This document shows positions 25,238-33,605 of a stretch of 64,000 nucleotides of DNA, in pieces. The notes under the pieces are model-generated. The model made no database searches and was not told where the DNA came from. It saw only the letters and a list, made by a program, of their open reading frames with translations. Numbering within the stretch: position 1 is the stretch's first letter; each line of letters begins with the position of its first letter. The translations under genes and the position numbers were made by a program. This DNA comes from Clostridia bacterium (GTDB lineage Bacteria > Bacillota_A > Clostridia > Christensenellales > Aristaeellaceae). Location of the stretch: contig JAFXSH010000164.1 in NCBI GenBank assembly GCA_017525805.1, positions 1-64,000 on the forward strand, given 5' to 3'.

Positions 25238-26749
25238 TTACAGCGATCCGTCCCAGGTGGACACCTGTTCCTTCTTCATTTCTTCTTCATCGAACCAGCG
25301 GACGGTGACGGTCTTGCTTTCGGTATAGAACCGGAAAGCGTCCTTGCCGTGGCAGTGGAGATCGCCGAAGAAGGAATTCTTGTGGCCGGAGAAGGGGAAC
25401 ACGCCCATGGGCACGGGAATGCCTACGTTTACGCCCACCATGCCGCCGTCGGTGCGCCTTGCGAACTCCCGGGCGTAATAGCCGCTCTGGGTGAAGATCA
25501 CGGAACCGTTGGCGAAGGGATTGCGGTTCATCATCTGAATGCCCTCTTCAAAATCCTTCACCCGCTTGACGCACAGCACCGGGCCGAAAATTTCCCGTGT
25601 GCCCACGGTCATGTCTTCCGTCACATGGTCGAAAATGGTGTGGCCGATGTAGTAGCCGTCCTCGTAGCCTTCCACCTTCACGTTGCGGCCGTCCAAAATC
25701 AGCTCCGCGCCCTCGTCCACGCCCTTCTGAATCCAGTCCAATACGAATTTCTGGTGGCCTTTGCTGCCCACGGGACCAAGCTTGCTGGTCTTATCATAGG
25801 CGGGGCCCACCTTCTGTTGCTTGCACAGGCGCACGATTTCTTCCACCAGCTCATCGGCGATGGTTTCCTGGGCCACCACCACGGGCAGGGCCATGCAGCG
25901 CTCGCCCGCGCAACCAAAGGAACTGTTCATGATGCCCGCGGCGGTGCGGGTAATGGGGGCGTCTTCCAGTACCAGGGCGTGATTCTTGGCTTCGCACAGG
26001 CATTGCACCCGCTTGCCGTGAGCGGCGGCGGTGGCGTACACGTGCTGACCCACGGAAGTGGAGCCCACAAAGGTGATGCCCCGCACGTCGGGATGGGTCA
26101 GGAAGGTTTCCGCTTCGTTACGGGAGCAGGGCACCACGTTGAAAATGCCGTCCGGAATGCCCGCTTCCTTGTAGAGCTCCGCGAATTTCAGGCTGGTCAT
26201 GGGGGTGGTGGAGGCGGGCTTTAAAACGAAAGCGTTGCCGCACACGATGCAAAGCGGGGCCATCCAGCCCACGGGGATCATGGCAGGGAAGTTCCAGGGG
26301 GCAATGCCCGCGAACACGCCGATGGGTTCCCTGTACAGGGTAGTATCGTAGCCGGTGGAGGTGTTCATGAGGCTTTCGCCCATGAGCAGGGAGGGGGCGG
26401 AGCAGGCCAGCTCTGTCATTTCCAGGGCCTTGCCCACGTCGCCCGCGGCTTCTGACCAGCACTTTCCGTTTTCCGTGGCGCACAGCAGGGTCAGTTCGTC
26501 CATGTGCGCTTCGATCAGGTTGCGCAGCTTCATCATGATGGCGGCGCGCTTGCGTACAGGCGTATCCTTCCAAGCGGGGAAAGCGGCCTTGGCGGCGGCG
26601 ATGGCCTGTTCCACTTCCTCCTGGGTGCAGCAGGGCACCTTGGCGATCTGCCTGCCCGTGGAGGGGTCGAAGATGTCGTTGAACTTCTGGCTCTTGCTCT
26701 CGATGTACTGGCCGCTGATGAAGGGCTTCATGATCTGGATGTCGCTCAT
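25238..26749 (-). CDS. iolA: Methylmalonate/malonate-semialdehyde dehydrogenase (acylating)
   Basis: About 503 residues, aldehyde dehydrogenase superfamily, MMSDH type. It starts IQIMKPFISGQYI and has WNFPAMIPVGWMAP, the catalytic cysteine in NSSFGCAGERCMA, and GGMVGVNVGIPVPMGVFPFSG near the C-terminus. It converts malonate semialdehyde to acetyl-CoA with NAD and CoA. The start at 26749 has AAGGAG 9 bases before. The longer in-frame extension overlaps iolC and is rejected. Confidence 0.93.
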   Translation of the reverse strand: MSDIQIMKPFISGQYIESKSQKFNDIFDPSTGRQIAKVPCCTQEEVEQAIAAAKAAFPAWKDTPVRKRAAIMMKLRNLIEAHMDELTLLCATENGKCWSEAAGDVGKALEMTELACSAPSLLMGESLMNTSTGYDTTLYREPIGVFAGIAPWNFPAMIPVGWMAPLCIVCGNAFVLKPASTTPMTSLKFAELYKEAGIPDGIFNVVPCSRNEAETFLTHPDVRGITFVGSTSVGQHVYATAAAHGKRVQCLCEAKNHALVLEDAPITRTAAGIMNSSFGCAGERCMALPVVVAQETIADELVEEIVRLCKQQKVGPAYDKTSKLGPVGSKGHQKFVLDWIQKGVDEGAELILDGRNVKVEGYEDGYYIGHTIFDHVTEDMTVGTREIFGPVLCVKRVKDFEEGIQMMNRNPFANGSVIFTQSGYYAREFARRTDGGMVGVNVGIPVPMGVFPFSGHKNSFFGDLHCHGKDAFRFYTESKTVTVRWFDEEEMKKEQVSTWDGSL

Positions 26750-26766
26750 GGGAATCGTCTCCTTTT

Positions 26767-27777
26767 TTATAGCTTCGTAATCACGGTGCCGTACTTTACT
26801 TTTTCTTCTTGAATAAATTTGAGCAGGCTTTCTTCCGTGGGCATGTCCTTGCTGCACGCGTGGCTGGCAACCAGCATAGCGGCGGAGGCGCTGCCCCGTT
26901 CCAAAGCATCAGGCAAAGGAATGCCCGCCATGAGGGCGTGGAGGAAGGAGGAAGCGTAGCCGTCCCCGCCCCCGAAGCCCTTGAGGGCGCTGACGGGGAA
27001 GGGCTTCACGTCCCAGTTGCCGTCCTCCCGGCTGTAACAGTGGGAACCGGATTTTCCGTGCTTGATCACGCAGATGAACGCGTTTTTGTTCAGCCAGTAT
27101 TGGGCGGAGGCCTTGTCCGTGCCGTTAAGCCCGAGCAGCCGCTCCATCAGATCAAATTCTTCCCGGCTGCCCATGATGATGTCGGCTTTTTCGGCTACCA
27201 GGGAAGTATAAATGGCGATTTCATCCTTGTTTTTCCAGGTATAAGCCCGGTAATCAGCGTCAAAAACTACGGGTACATGATTCCGAAGGGCGAAGGTAAG
27301 GGCTTTCAGGGACGCTTCCCGGGTGGGGGAGGTACATAGCGCCGTGCCGGAAATAAGCAGGCAGGCGGAGGAAGCGATGTAGGCTTCGTCCACGTCATCC
27401 ACGCACAATTGCAAATCGGCCACGCCCTCCCGGTACATGAGAATGGAGGACTGGGTGGGGGAGAGCATTTCGGTAAAGGTGAGGCCCAGTTTTTCCCCAT
27501 GCTCGCAGCGAAAAATGTGGCTGACGTCGATCCCTTCATTTTTAAAATAATCCGTCACGAAAGTGCCGAACTGATCATCGGAAACCCGGCCCAAGAAGCC
27601 CACCCGGCTGCCCAGCCGCGCCATGCCCACGGCGATATTGGCGGGAGAGCCGCCTAAGTATTTGTTGAAATTGCTGCTTTCGTTCAGGGGGCGGTTATAG
27701 TCGGTGGGGTTAAAGTCGATGGCCACCCGGCCCACGGGGATGATATGCAGGGATTTGCTTAAATCAAACTGTATCAT
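26767..27777 (-). CDS. iolC: 5-dehydro-2-deoxygluconokinase
   Basis: 336 residues, PfkB/ribokinase family. N-terminal VGRVAIDFNP and the substrate site NKYLGGSPANIAVGMARLG are visible. The C-terminal catalytic signature is GFGGGDGYASSFLHAL, the IolC version of the usual GAGD motif, with the catalytic Asp kept. It phosphorylates 2-deoxy-5-keto-D-gluconate. It starts 6 bases after the iolJ stop. Confidence 0.92.
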   Translation of the reverse strand: MIQFDLSKSLHIIPVGRVAIDFNPTDYNRPLNESSNFNKYLGGSPANIAVGMARLGSRVGFLGRVSDDQFGTFVTDYFKNEGIDVSHIFRCEHGEKLGLTFTEMLSPTQSSILMYREGVADLQLCVDDVDEAYIASSACLLISGTALCTSPTREASLKALTFALRNHVPVVFDADYRAYTWKNKDEIAIYTSLVAEKADIIMGSREEFDLMERLLGLNGTDKASAQYWLNKNAFICVIKHGKSGSHCYSREDGNWDVKPFPVSALKGFGGGDGYASSFLHALMAGIPLPDALERGSASAAMLVASHACSKDMPTEESLLKFIQEEKVKYGTVITKL

Positions 27778-27783
27778 GAGAAA

Positions 27784-28602
27784 TCACGCCTTTCCTTCGC
27801 TGCCGAACAGCTTGATATACCGTTTCACTACGTTTGAAACCGCGTCCACAGAAGCGGAAATATTACGGAAAACATCGCTGCCTTGGCACGCGCCCGCCTG
27901 TGCCATGAAGATGTCCGTGGCGATATTGATTTTTCGCATGCCTAATGAAATGACCGTTTGAAACTGCTCGTCCGTCAATCCCGTGCCGCCGTGCATCACC
28001 AATGCTGCCCGAAGCCTGCCGTTTAGTTGTTCCAGAACATCATACCGCAATTTAGGAGATGCGGCATACAGACCGTGGGCGTTGCCGATGCCCACAGCTA
28101 AGGCGTCGATCCCCGTTTCGTCCATGCGGAAGCAATCGTTCAGGGAGGCGATTTGGGCTTCCATTTCGGCGCCGTCCTCGCCCCGGCCCACCCGGCCTAC
28201 TTCCGCTTCTACTGCTGCATCATATTTCGACGCAAGGGAAACGACTTCCTCCGTCAGCTTCACATTTTCATCAATGGGCAATTCGGACCCGTCGCACATG
28301 ACGGAAGTAAAGCCTAAATCCAACGCTTCCCGGATGCAGGCAAGGGTTTTGCCATGGTCCAGATGTACCGCCACAGGCACGCTGGCCCGGTCTGCCGCCG
28401 CCATCATCATGGGGCCGATCAGGTACAGCGGGGAATGGGGAAGACGCACCTCCGCGATTTGCAGGATAATGGGCGCGCGCAACTCTTCCGCCGCGTTCAA
28501 TACGCCGCGGATGCACTCCATGTTGGCCACGCTGAACGAACCTGCTGCCCAGCCGCCCGCGCCCGCCGCTTTCAGCAGCGAACGCATATTTACAAGGGAC
28601 AT
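27784..28602 (-). CDS. iolJ: Class II aldolase, 6-phospho-5-dehydro-2-deoxy-D-gluconate type
   Basis: 272 residues, class II fructose-bisphosphate aldolase family. The zinc-site histidines lie in VAVHLDHGKTL, and further motifs are EAEVGRVGRGEDG, GNAHGLY, LVMHGGTGL and KINIATD. Context, as the first gene of the iol operon, indicates cleavage of 2-deoxy-5-keto-gluconate-6-phosphate to DHAP and malonate semialdehyde. A FbaA/GatY-type specificity cannot be excluded by sequence alone. Confidence 0.85.
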   Translation of the reverse strand: MSLVNMRSLLKAAGAGGWAAGSFSVANMECIRGVLNAAEELRAPIILQIAEVRLPHSPLYLIGPMMMAAADRASVPVAVHLDHGKTLACIREALDLGFTSVMCDGSELPIDENVKLTEEVVSLASKYDAAVEAEVGRVGRGEDGAEMEAQIASLNDCFRMDETGIDALAVGIGNAHGLYAASPKLRYDVLEQLNGRLRAALVMHGGTGLTDEQFQTVISLGMRKINIATDIFMAQAGACQGSDVFRNISASVDAVSNVVKRYIKLFGSEGKA

Positions 28603-28676
28603 GTTGAATCACCGTCCTTTGCTTTGAGATTGAAAATCAGGTCAACCTATTGCCTGAATACGTTTTAACCATGTAC

Positions 28677-28705
28677 AGAATATCATAATATAAGATATTT
28701 TTCAA
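28677..28705 (-). promoter_or_regulatory. Candidate promoter/operator of the inositol operon
   Basis: On the minus strand, TTGAAA (28705-28700), 17 bases and TATTCT (28682-28677), about 80 bases before iolJ. The spacer contains an AATATC-N9-GATATT inverted repeat (28679-28699), a plausible repressor site. The surroundings are very AT-rich. No regulator gene lies next to the operon. Confidence 0.45.
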
Positions 28706-28780
28706 GATAATATGGATAAATTATGATTATTTTTTGATCAGCTTCCGACAGAAACGCAGTGGTTGAAAAATCTGCGTTGC

Positions 28781-28808
28781 TTGACAATTTGCAAATCGAA
28801 GATATAAT
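28781..28808 (+). promoter_or_regulatory. Promoter of the prsW gene group
   Basis: TTGACA (28781-28786), a 16-base spacer and TATAAT (28803-28808), 65 bases before the prsW start. Confidence 0.8.
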
Positions 28809-28873
28809 TGTTGAAGTAAATGCGCATAAATACCAAGGGTCATGCGGATGATCAAAGGAAAGGGGGAGAGGAA

Positions 28874-29599
28874 ATGTATTATGTTTACCGGCCTTACGCG
28901 TCTTATCCCAATTTTATTCTGATTGCGGCGGCGGTAATCCCCGCCGTGCTTCTGCTTATGTATGTTTACAAAGCGGACAGGCTGGAAAAAGAGCCTGGCG
29001 CGCTGCTGGGCGTGCTTCTTTTGCAGGGGATCATATCCACCGCCCTGGCCGCTTTTACGGAACGGATCGGCGCCAAACTGCTGTCCTCTTTTCTTTCCAC
29101 CGATTCGCTGATCTATCAGCTGCTGTTCTATTTTCTGGTAGTGGGTCTTTCGGAGGAGGGCTTTAAATTCCTGCTGCTCAAGCGGCGCACCTGGCTTTCC
29201 CCGCGTTTTAACTGCCAGTTTGACGGCGTAGTATACGCGGTGTTCGTTTCACTGGGCTTCGCCCTGTGGGAAAATATCGATTATGTGGTCATGTACGGTT
29301 TTGGAACGGCGCAGCTTCGGGCGGTCACGGCCATTCCCGGCCACGCCTGCTTCGGGGTATTCATGGGGGCGTGGTACGGCTTGGCGAAATCCCATGAACG
29401 GCATGGTCACGCGCGCTATTCGCAAATCTGCCTTCGTCTGTCGCTGGTTTGCCCTGTGGCGCTTCATGGCATCTATGATTTGATCGCTTCATCCGACAGG
29501 GAGGGAACACTGATGGTCTTTATCGCGTTTATTGCCGTTATGTTTCTGGCCGCTTATTTCACGATCAAGATAATGTCTCAAAGGGACCGGTATATTTAA
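28874..29599 (+). CDS. prsW: PrsW-family intramembrane metalloprotease
   Basis: 241 residues with about seven membrane segments. The three PrsW/CAAX-type motifs are present: GLSEEGFKFLLL (EExxK), IPGHACFGVFMG and ALHGIYDLI, giving the glutamate and histidine residues expected to hold zinc. PrsW proteases cut anti-sigma factors such as RsiW in the membrane, but no anti-sigma gene is nearby. The start at 28874 follows GGGGGAGAGG. It is first in a plus-strand run of five genes. Confidence 0.85.
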   Translation: MYYVYRPYASYPNFILIAAAVIPAVLLLMYVYKADRLEKEPGALLGVLLLQGIISTALAAFTERIGAKLLSSFLSTDSLIYQLLFYFLVVGLSEEGFKFLLLKRRTWLSPRFNCQFDGVVYAVFVSLGFALWENIDYVVMYGFGTAQLRAVTAIPGHACFGVFMGAWYGLAKSHERHGHARYSQICLRLSLVCPVALHGIYDLIASSDREGTLMVFIAFIAVMFLAAYFTIKIMSQRDRYI

Positions 29600-29614
29600 G
29601 GGAGGAAGCGTATT

Positions 29615-30178
29615 TTGCCCAGCCAAAGAAAAAGCGCCCGGCGGCAGAGCGTGACGGTGGCCTTCTGCAGCATGGCTGCCGCGCTGTCGGCGGTGATCAT
29701 GCTGATCGGCGGAGTGATCCCCGCGGCCACCTATGCCGTGCCCATGCTGTGCGGCACGCTGCTGCTGCCTATATTGATCGAACTGGGCAAAAGCGCCGCC
29801 TGGTCCACCTTTTTTTCCGTGGCGTTCCTGGCGCTGATCTTAGGCTTCGATAAGGAAGCGGCGTTCTTTTATCTGTTCATTGGCTATTATCCCATCGTAA
29901 AATGGCCGATGGATAAGATCAGACCAAAATGGAAGCGCGCCCTTTGCAAGGGTCTGCTGTTCACCGGCGCTATTGGCATCATGTACGCCTTGCTGTATCT
30001 GCTTTTTCCCATGGAAGCCATGATCCAGGAATTCAGGGAAATGGGGATTATCCTTTCTGTGGGGTTTGTGATCGCTTATGTGGGGTGCATGTTTCTGTAC
30101 GATTTCATGCTGGTGCGGCTTTTACCCCTTTACGCCAACCGGATTCGGCCCAAATTGAAGTTTTTATCGCGCCAATAA
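29615..30178 (+). CDS. Integral membrane protein of unknown function
   Basis: 187 residues with five or six hydrophobic helices. It begins with TTG at 29615 behind GGAGGAAG. The helix pattern (AALSAVIMLIGGVIPAATYAVPML and FYLFIGYYPIVKWPMDKI) is loosely like substrate-binding S components of ECF transporters, but I cannot confirm that. It follows prsW by 15 bases. Confidence 0.55.
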   Translation: MPSQRKSARRQSVTVAFCSMAAALSAVIMLIGGVIPAATYAVPMLCGTLLLPILIELGKSAAWSTFFSVAFLALILGFDKEAAFFYLFIGYYPIVKWPMDKIRPKWKRALCKGLLFTGAIGIMYALLYLLFPMEAMIQEFREMGIILSVGFVIAYVGCMFLYDFMLVRLLPLYANRIRPKLKFLSRQ

Positions 30179-30296
30179 ACCTGTGTACCCTATTTTTTGC
30201 CATGATTGCTTCTATTTTTGTCCACAAATCCGCGTTATACTCCATGCTGCCGGGAGACCGGCAATAGGGGAAAAACATTCATTGGAGGGGATCGAA

Positions 30297-30710
30297 ATGT
30301 CGTTTCTTCGGAATTTAGGCCAGCGCTTCGCCGCTTTCATGAGCGGACGCAACGGCATTGACCAATTGGGTATCGCGTGCCTTGTCGGAAGTCTTTTGCT
30401 CCAGATTGTCGCTTCTTTTACCGGCTTATCGCTGCTGGCGCTGATGAGTCTTGCTGCCTACGGCTATTCCATGTTCCGCGTTTTTTCCCGGAAAAGCTAT
30501 AAGCGCCAACAGGAAAACGAGCGTTTCAGCGTATGGTTGGCCAATGTGAGAATCAAGACCGTCCAGTTCTGGAAGCGCTTAAAGTTCATGCGTCAATACA
30601 AGTATTTCAAATGCCCCCAGTGCAAGGCGCTTTTGCGCATGAGCCGGGGCGCGGGGGAAAAGGAAATCTGCTGCCCCAAATGTCAGAATCGATTCAGGAT
30701 GAAATCCTGA
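30297..30710 (+). CDS. Small membrane protein with C-terminal zinc ribbon
   Basis: 137 residues. Two hydrophobic segments (IACLVGSLLLQIVASFTGLS and LLALMSLAAYGYSMFRVF) are followed by a basic stretch and a four-cysteine zinc ribbon (CPQCKALLRM ... CCPKCQNRF). ATG 30297 has TTGGAGGGG upstream. This start is preferred over the longer frame from 30183. Unknown function. It resembles in plan the zinc-ribbon membrane protein at 11180. Confidence 0.65.
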   Translation: MSFLRNLGQRFAAFMSGRNGIDQLGIACLVGSLLLQIVASFTGLSLLALMSLAAYGYSMFRVFSRKSYKRQQENERFSVWLANVRIKTVQFWKRLKFMRQYKYFKCPQCKALLRMSRGAGEKEICCPKCQNRFRMKS

Positions 30711-30725
30711 GGGAGAGGATGAACG

Positions 30726-31592
30726 ATGTTTGGTTATGTGCGCCCCTACGGCGCGGATTTGTCCGAGGAAGAAAAGAAACGCTACAAGGCCGTGTACTGT
30801 GGCCTGTGCCGCGTTCTGAATGAAAAATACGGCCTGGCGGGCCGGATGGGCCTCAATTTTGATATGACCTTCCTGCTGCTGCTGTTAGGCTCGCTTTATG
30901 AGCCGGACGAAGCGATACGGGAAACCGTCTGCCCGCCGCATCCGGTAAAAAAGCACCACGAAGTCATTACCTCCTATACCGAGTACGCCGCTGGAATGAC
31001 CGTGGCGCTGACCTATTACAAGGCCCTGGACGATTGGGAGGACGAGCGGAAAGCCTCCGGCAAGGTGTATTCCGATCTGCTCAAGCGCCATTACCAGGCT
31101 GTGAAAGCTCAGTGGCCGCAGCCCTGCGAGGCCATCGAAAGCTGCATCAGCGCTATCCATGAGGTGGAAAAAGATCCGAAAGCCCAGCCTGAACGGGCGG
31201 CGGACCTGTCCGGCAGGATGCTCAGCGCCATATTCGCGGTGAAAGACGATTATTTCAGGCCACATATGGCGGCTTTCGGGTATTGCTTAGGCAAATTCAT
31301 CTATATGATGGACGCGGCGGTGGATTATGAGCAGGACATGAAAAAAGGCTGCTTTAACCCGCTGCCCGCCATGGACCTGAAACCGGAAAACGCGGCGGAT
31401 ATGCTGCGTCAGCCCTTGGGCCAGGCAGCCGAAATCTTTGAAGGATTGCCCCTGGTACAGGATGTGAACATTATGCGCAATATCCTCTATTCCGGCGTTT
31501 GGCAGAGTTATAACGAAATGCTCAGCCGGAAAAAGGACCAGGACAGACTCGATTCAAGCCAACAGACGGAAGGTGAACAGCATGGTCACTGA
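30726..31592 (+). CDS. DUF5685 family protein
   Basis: 288 residues. N-terminal FGYVRPYGADLSEEEKKRY followed by AVYCGLCRVL is typical of DUF5685. An internal Cys-containing CPPHPVKKH segment and MMDAAVDYEQDMKKGCFNP also fit. The protein is mostly helical and the biochemical role is not known. It overlaps the next gene (J-domain protein) by 11 bases, a linkage consistent with a joint function. Confidence 0.75.
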   Translation: MFGYVRPYGADLSEEEKKRYKAVYCGLCRVLNEKYGLAGRMGLNFDMTFLLLLLGSLYEPDEAIRETVCPPHPVKKHHEVITSYTEYAAGMTVALTYYKALDDWEDERKASGKVYSDLLKRHYQAVKAQWPQPCEAIESCISAIHEVEKDPKAQPERAADLSGRMLSAIFAVKDDYFRPHMAAFGYCLGKFIYMMDAAVDYEQDMKKGCFNPLPAMDLKPENAADMLRQPLGQAAEIFEGLPLVQDVNIMRNILYSGVWQSYNEMLSRKKDQDRLDSSQQTEGEQHGH

Positions 31593-32361
31593 TCCCCACA
31601 GGGTATTGGGCGTGAGCCCGGGAGCCACGCCGGACGAGATCAAAAAGGCGTACCGGCAGAAAGCTAAGGAATGCCATCCTGACCTGCATCCGGACGACCC
31701 CAACGCCACGAAAAAAATGAATGAAGTGAATGAAGCCTACGATATGCTGATGCATCCGGAAAAATATCAGGCACGGCAGCAGCAGTCCCAGAGCTATCAG
31801 CAGACTTACGGGAATCCCTATACTCAGCAGCGGGGCAATTCTTACGGCGGGTATCAGGGCGGCAACAGTTACGGCGGCGGTTACGGCCCCTTCGGGGACG
31901 ACCAGACCGGCGGCTGGTTTGATTTTGACGATTTGTTCGGCTTTGGCTCCGCAAGGCGATCCTCCACTGTGCCGCCGCCCCAGGAAACGCCATTTGACAG
32001 TACGGAAGTCCGCAGCGCCATTCACGCCATCAACAGCGGGCGCTGGCAGGAAGCCATCAGCGTTCTGGCCAGCGTGCCCAGCACCGGGAGAAACGCCCGG
32101 TGGCATTATCTGATGGGTCTTTCCCAGCAGGGGGCGGGCAACACCATGATGGCCCAGGAGGAAATGCAGCGCGCGTCCCAAATGGAACCGAACAACGCCC
32201 TGTATCACCAGCTTCTGCAGCAGTACCGTCAGGCGGGACAGGCTTACGCCCAGCGCTCCCAGGGATGGGGCTTCAATATGGGGGCCATGGATCCCTCCCG
32301 CTGGTGCATGGGCATCTGTCTGCTGAATCTGTTCTGCAATTTTTGCTGCCGGTGCATCTGA
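31582..32361 (+). CDS. J-domain protein with Gly/Gln/Tyr-rich linker and cysteine-rich tail
   Basis: 259 residues. The N-terminal J domain (PHRVLGVSPGATPDEIKKAY) has its HPD motif in ECHPDLHPDDP. A low-complexity linker rich in Gln, Gly, Tyr and Ser covers roughly residues 68-110. Then comes a helical TPR-like region (INSGRWQEAISVLASVP and GLSQQGAGNTMMAQEEM). The last 20 residues hold six cysteines (CMGICLLNLFCNFCCRC). It lacks the DnaJ zinc-finger and peptide-binding domains, so it is a specialised DnaK partner. Start ATG 31582 lies inside the DUF5685 gene end. Confidence 0.75.
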   Translation: MVTDPHRVLGVSPGATPDEIKKAYRQKAKECHPDLHPDDPNATKKMNEVNEAYDMLMHPEKYQARQQQSQSYQQTYGNPYTQQRGNSYGGYQGGNSYGGGYGPFGDDQTGGWFDFDDLFGFGSARRSSTVPPPQETPFDSTEVRSAIHAINSGRWQEAISVLASVPSTGRNARWHYLMGLSQQGAGNTMMAQEEMQRASQMEPNNALYHQLLQQYRQAGQAYAQRSQGWGFNMGAMDPSRWCMGICLLNLFCNFCCRCI

Positions 32362-32420
32362 TCATAAAAAAATTGGGGCGTGGTTCGCACGTTTCCCGTA
32401 TATCCATTTCGTTTATGCTC

Positions 32421-33422
32421 TTACATATGCACACTGAAAGAATGCGTTTCGTCGTGCATGTCATAGAGAGTATTTCCCGTGTCAGCGATATATTTCTGCT
32501 GCCATTTCAGAAGAAGATCACGCAGTCTGAATAACTGCTGCCCGGCCGGATCGCCGTATCTTTTCGCCAGTTCGGAAGCACAGGGCATCTGCGCGAGAAA
32601 ATGATCATCCTGGACCTCAAGATCCGTCAGGATATCGATGGCCGGCAGCGCATCCAGACGATTCATATTCTCCGGCGTCAGCACCAGCGTCAGATTTCGT
32701 TTTACCGGATCCGCGATTTCGCCGGAGGACAGCCATTCCTCCTCCGTCATATGCTTTACACGGACGAAAGCATGCCGGATATCCTCCGGCAGCGCGTCAA
32801 ATTCCTGCCGGGTGATCCGCTGATCCTGTATGGATCTTCCCCGTCCCTTGCTGTGCGGAAGAAAGAAGGAAAACTTCTGAACCCCTCTTTCGGAAAGCAT
32901 GCGATGAAGCGCCGACACCTGATCCAGGTTTTCCCTCAGAAGCGGGATGCTGAAATTTACGGGCAGTTCCGCTTCTTTTGAGGCCGTCAGCATTTCCAGC
33001 AGGAACCGGAAATCTCCTTTTCGGCCGGCAAAACGGTCGTGGTATTCTTCCGTGCCGAAAAAAGTCAGATCAATCAGTTCAACGCCTTTTTTTCGAATGG
33101 TCCGCATCAGCGCACCGATTTCCTGCGGATTCCTGAACGCGAAACCATTCATCTGCAAAAAAGTCCCGCCGGGAGCATGATGCTTCCGGCAGAATCGGAT
33201 ATAATCCGGAAGCTCCTGCGTGTCCATGCTATAGCCGAAATAATAGCTCACCCTAAGGCCCGGCCTGACTTCGGCCAGTTCCCGCATGATCCTTTCGGCA
33301 AACGCCATGCCGGTTTTCTGAGGTACGCCTGACGCTTTCCCGCAGGATGAAAGCAGACAATATCCGCAATGAGCATGGCAAGGAACGCAGTAATTGGCAA
33401 TACTGAATGAAACTGTTTCCAT
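32421..33422 (-). CDS. Radical SAM protein of unknown function
   Basis: 333 residues. The radical SAM cluster motif CHAHCGYC (CxxxCxxC, residues 15-22) sits very close to the N-terminus, with an extra Cys at 12 and another at 27. A PGGTFLQMNGFAF segment and LIDLTFFGTEEYHDRFAGR follow. The C-terminal third is charged and helical without an obvious SPASM cluster, although CASELAKRYG holds one Cys. Base composition appears lower in GC than its neighbours. It has an AAGGAGGG site and is flanked upstream by a 30-bp palindrome. I do not recognise the subfamily or a substrate gene nearby. Confidence 0.7.
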   Translation of the reverse strand: METVSFSIANYCVPCHAHCGYCLLSSCGKASGVPQKTGMAFAERIMRELAEVRPGLRVSYYFGYSMDTQELPDYIRFCRKHHAPGGTFLQMNGFAFRNPQEIGALMRTIRKKGVELIDLTFFGTEEYHDRFAGRKGDFRFLLEMLTASKEAELPVNFSIPLLRENLDQVSALHRMLSERGVQKFSFFLPHSKGRGRSIQDQRITRQEFDALPEDIRHAFVRVKHMTEEEWLSSGEIADPVKRNLTLVLTPENMNRLDALPAIDILTDLEVQDDHFLAQMPCASELAKRYGDPAGQQLFRLRDLLLKWQQKYIADTGNTLYDMHDETHSFSVHM

Positions 33423-33529
33423 TGAACATTTCCCTCCTTTTTATCTGTCAGGCGTCATTGCGCGATTTATCCGCAGGGTCCCCGTGCGGCCGCGATCAGC
33501 GGGGATTATTTCAGTGCCAATACAGAGAA

Positions 33530-33559
33530 TTAACGGTGTGACCGGGGTCACACCGTTAA
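33530..33559. promoter_or_regulatory. 30-bp palindrome upstream of the radical SAM gene
   Basis: TTAACGGTGTGACC (33530-33543) and its exact complement (33546-33559) are separated by two bases. No T-run follows on the minus strand. It is 108 bases before the radical SAM start and 46 bases after the thrH stop, so an operator for the radical SAM gene is the simplest reading. Confidence 0.6.
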
Positions 33560-33570
33560 CAGTTTTAATG

Positions 33571-33592
33571 GGACCGCCTCTTTGGCGGCTCC
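33571..33592 (-). terminator. Possible terminator hairpin after thrH
   Basis: CCGCC (33574-33578) and GGCGG (33584-33588), extended by GGA/TCC with a bulge, lie 14 bases beyond the thrH stop. The following minus-strand sequence is only weakly T-rich, so termination is uncertain. Confidence 0.4.
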
Positions 33593-33605
33593 AACCCGTT
33601 TTCTG

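Noticed and set aside
25025..26224. 399-codon open frame on the plus strand across iolA
   Set aside because: It is antisense to a clear aldehyde dehydrogenase, with a translation low in Lys and high in His, Gly and Ala typical of shadows in GC-rich genes.
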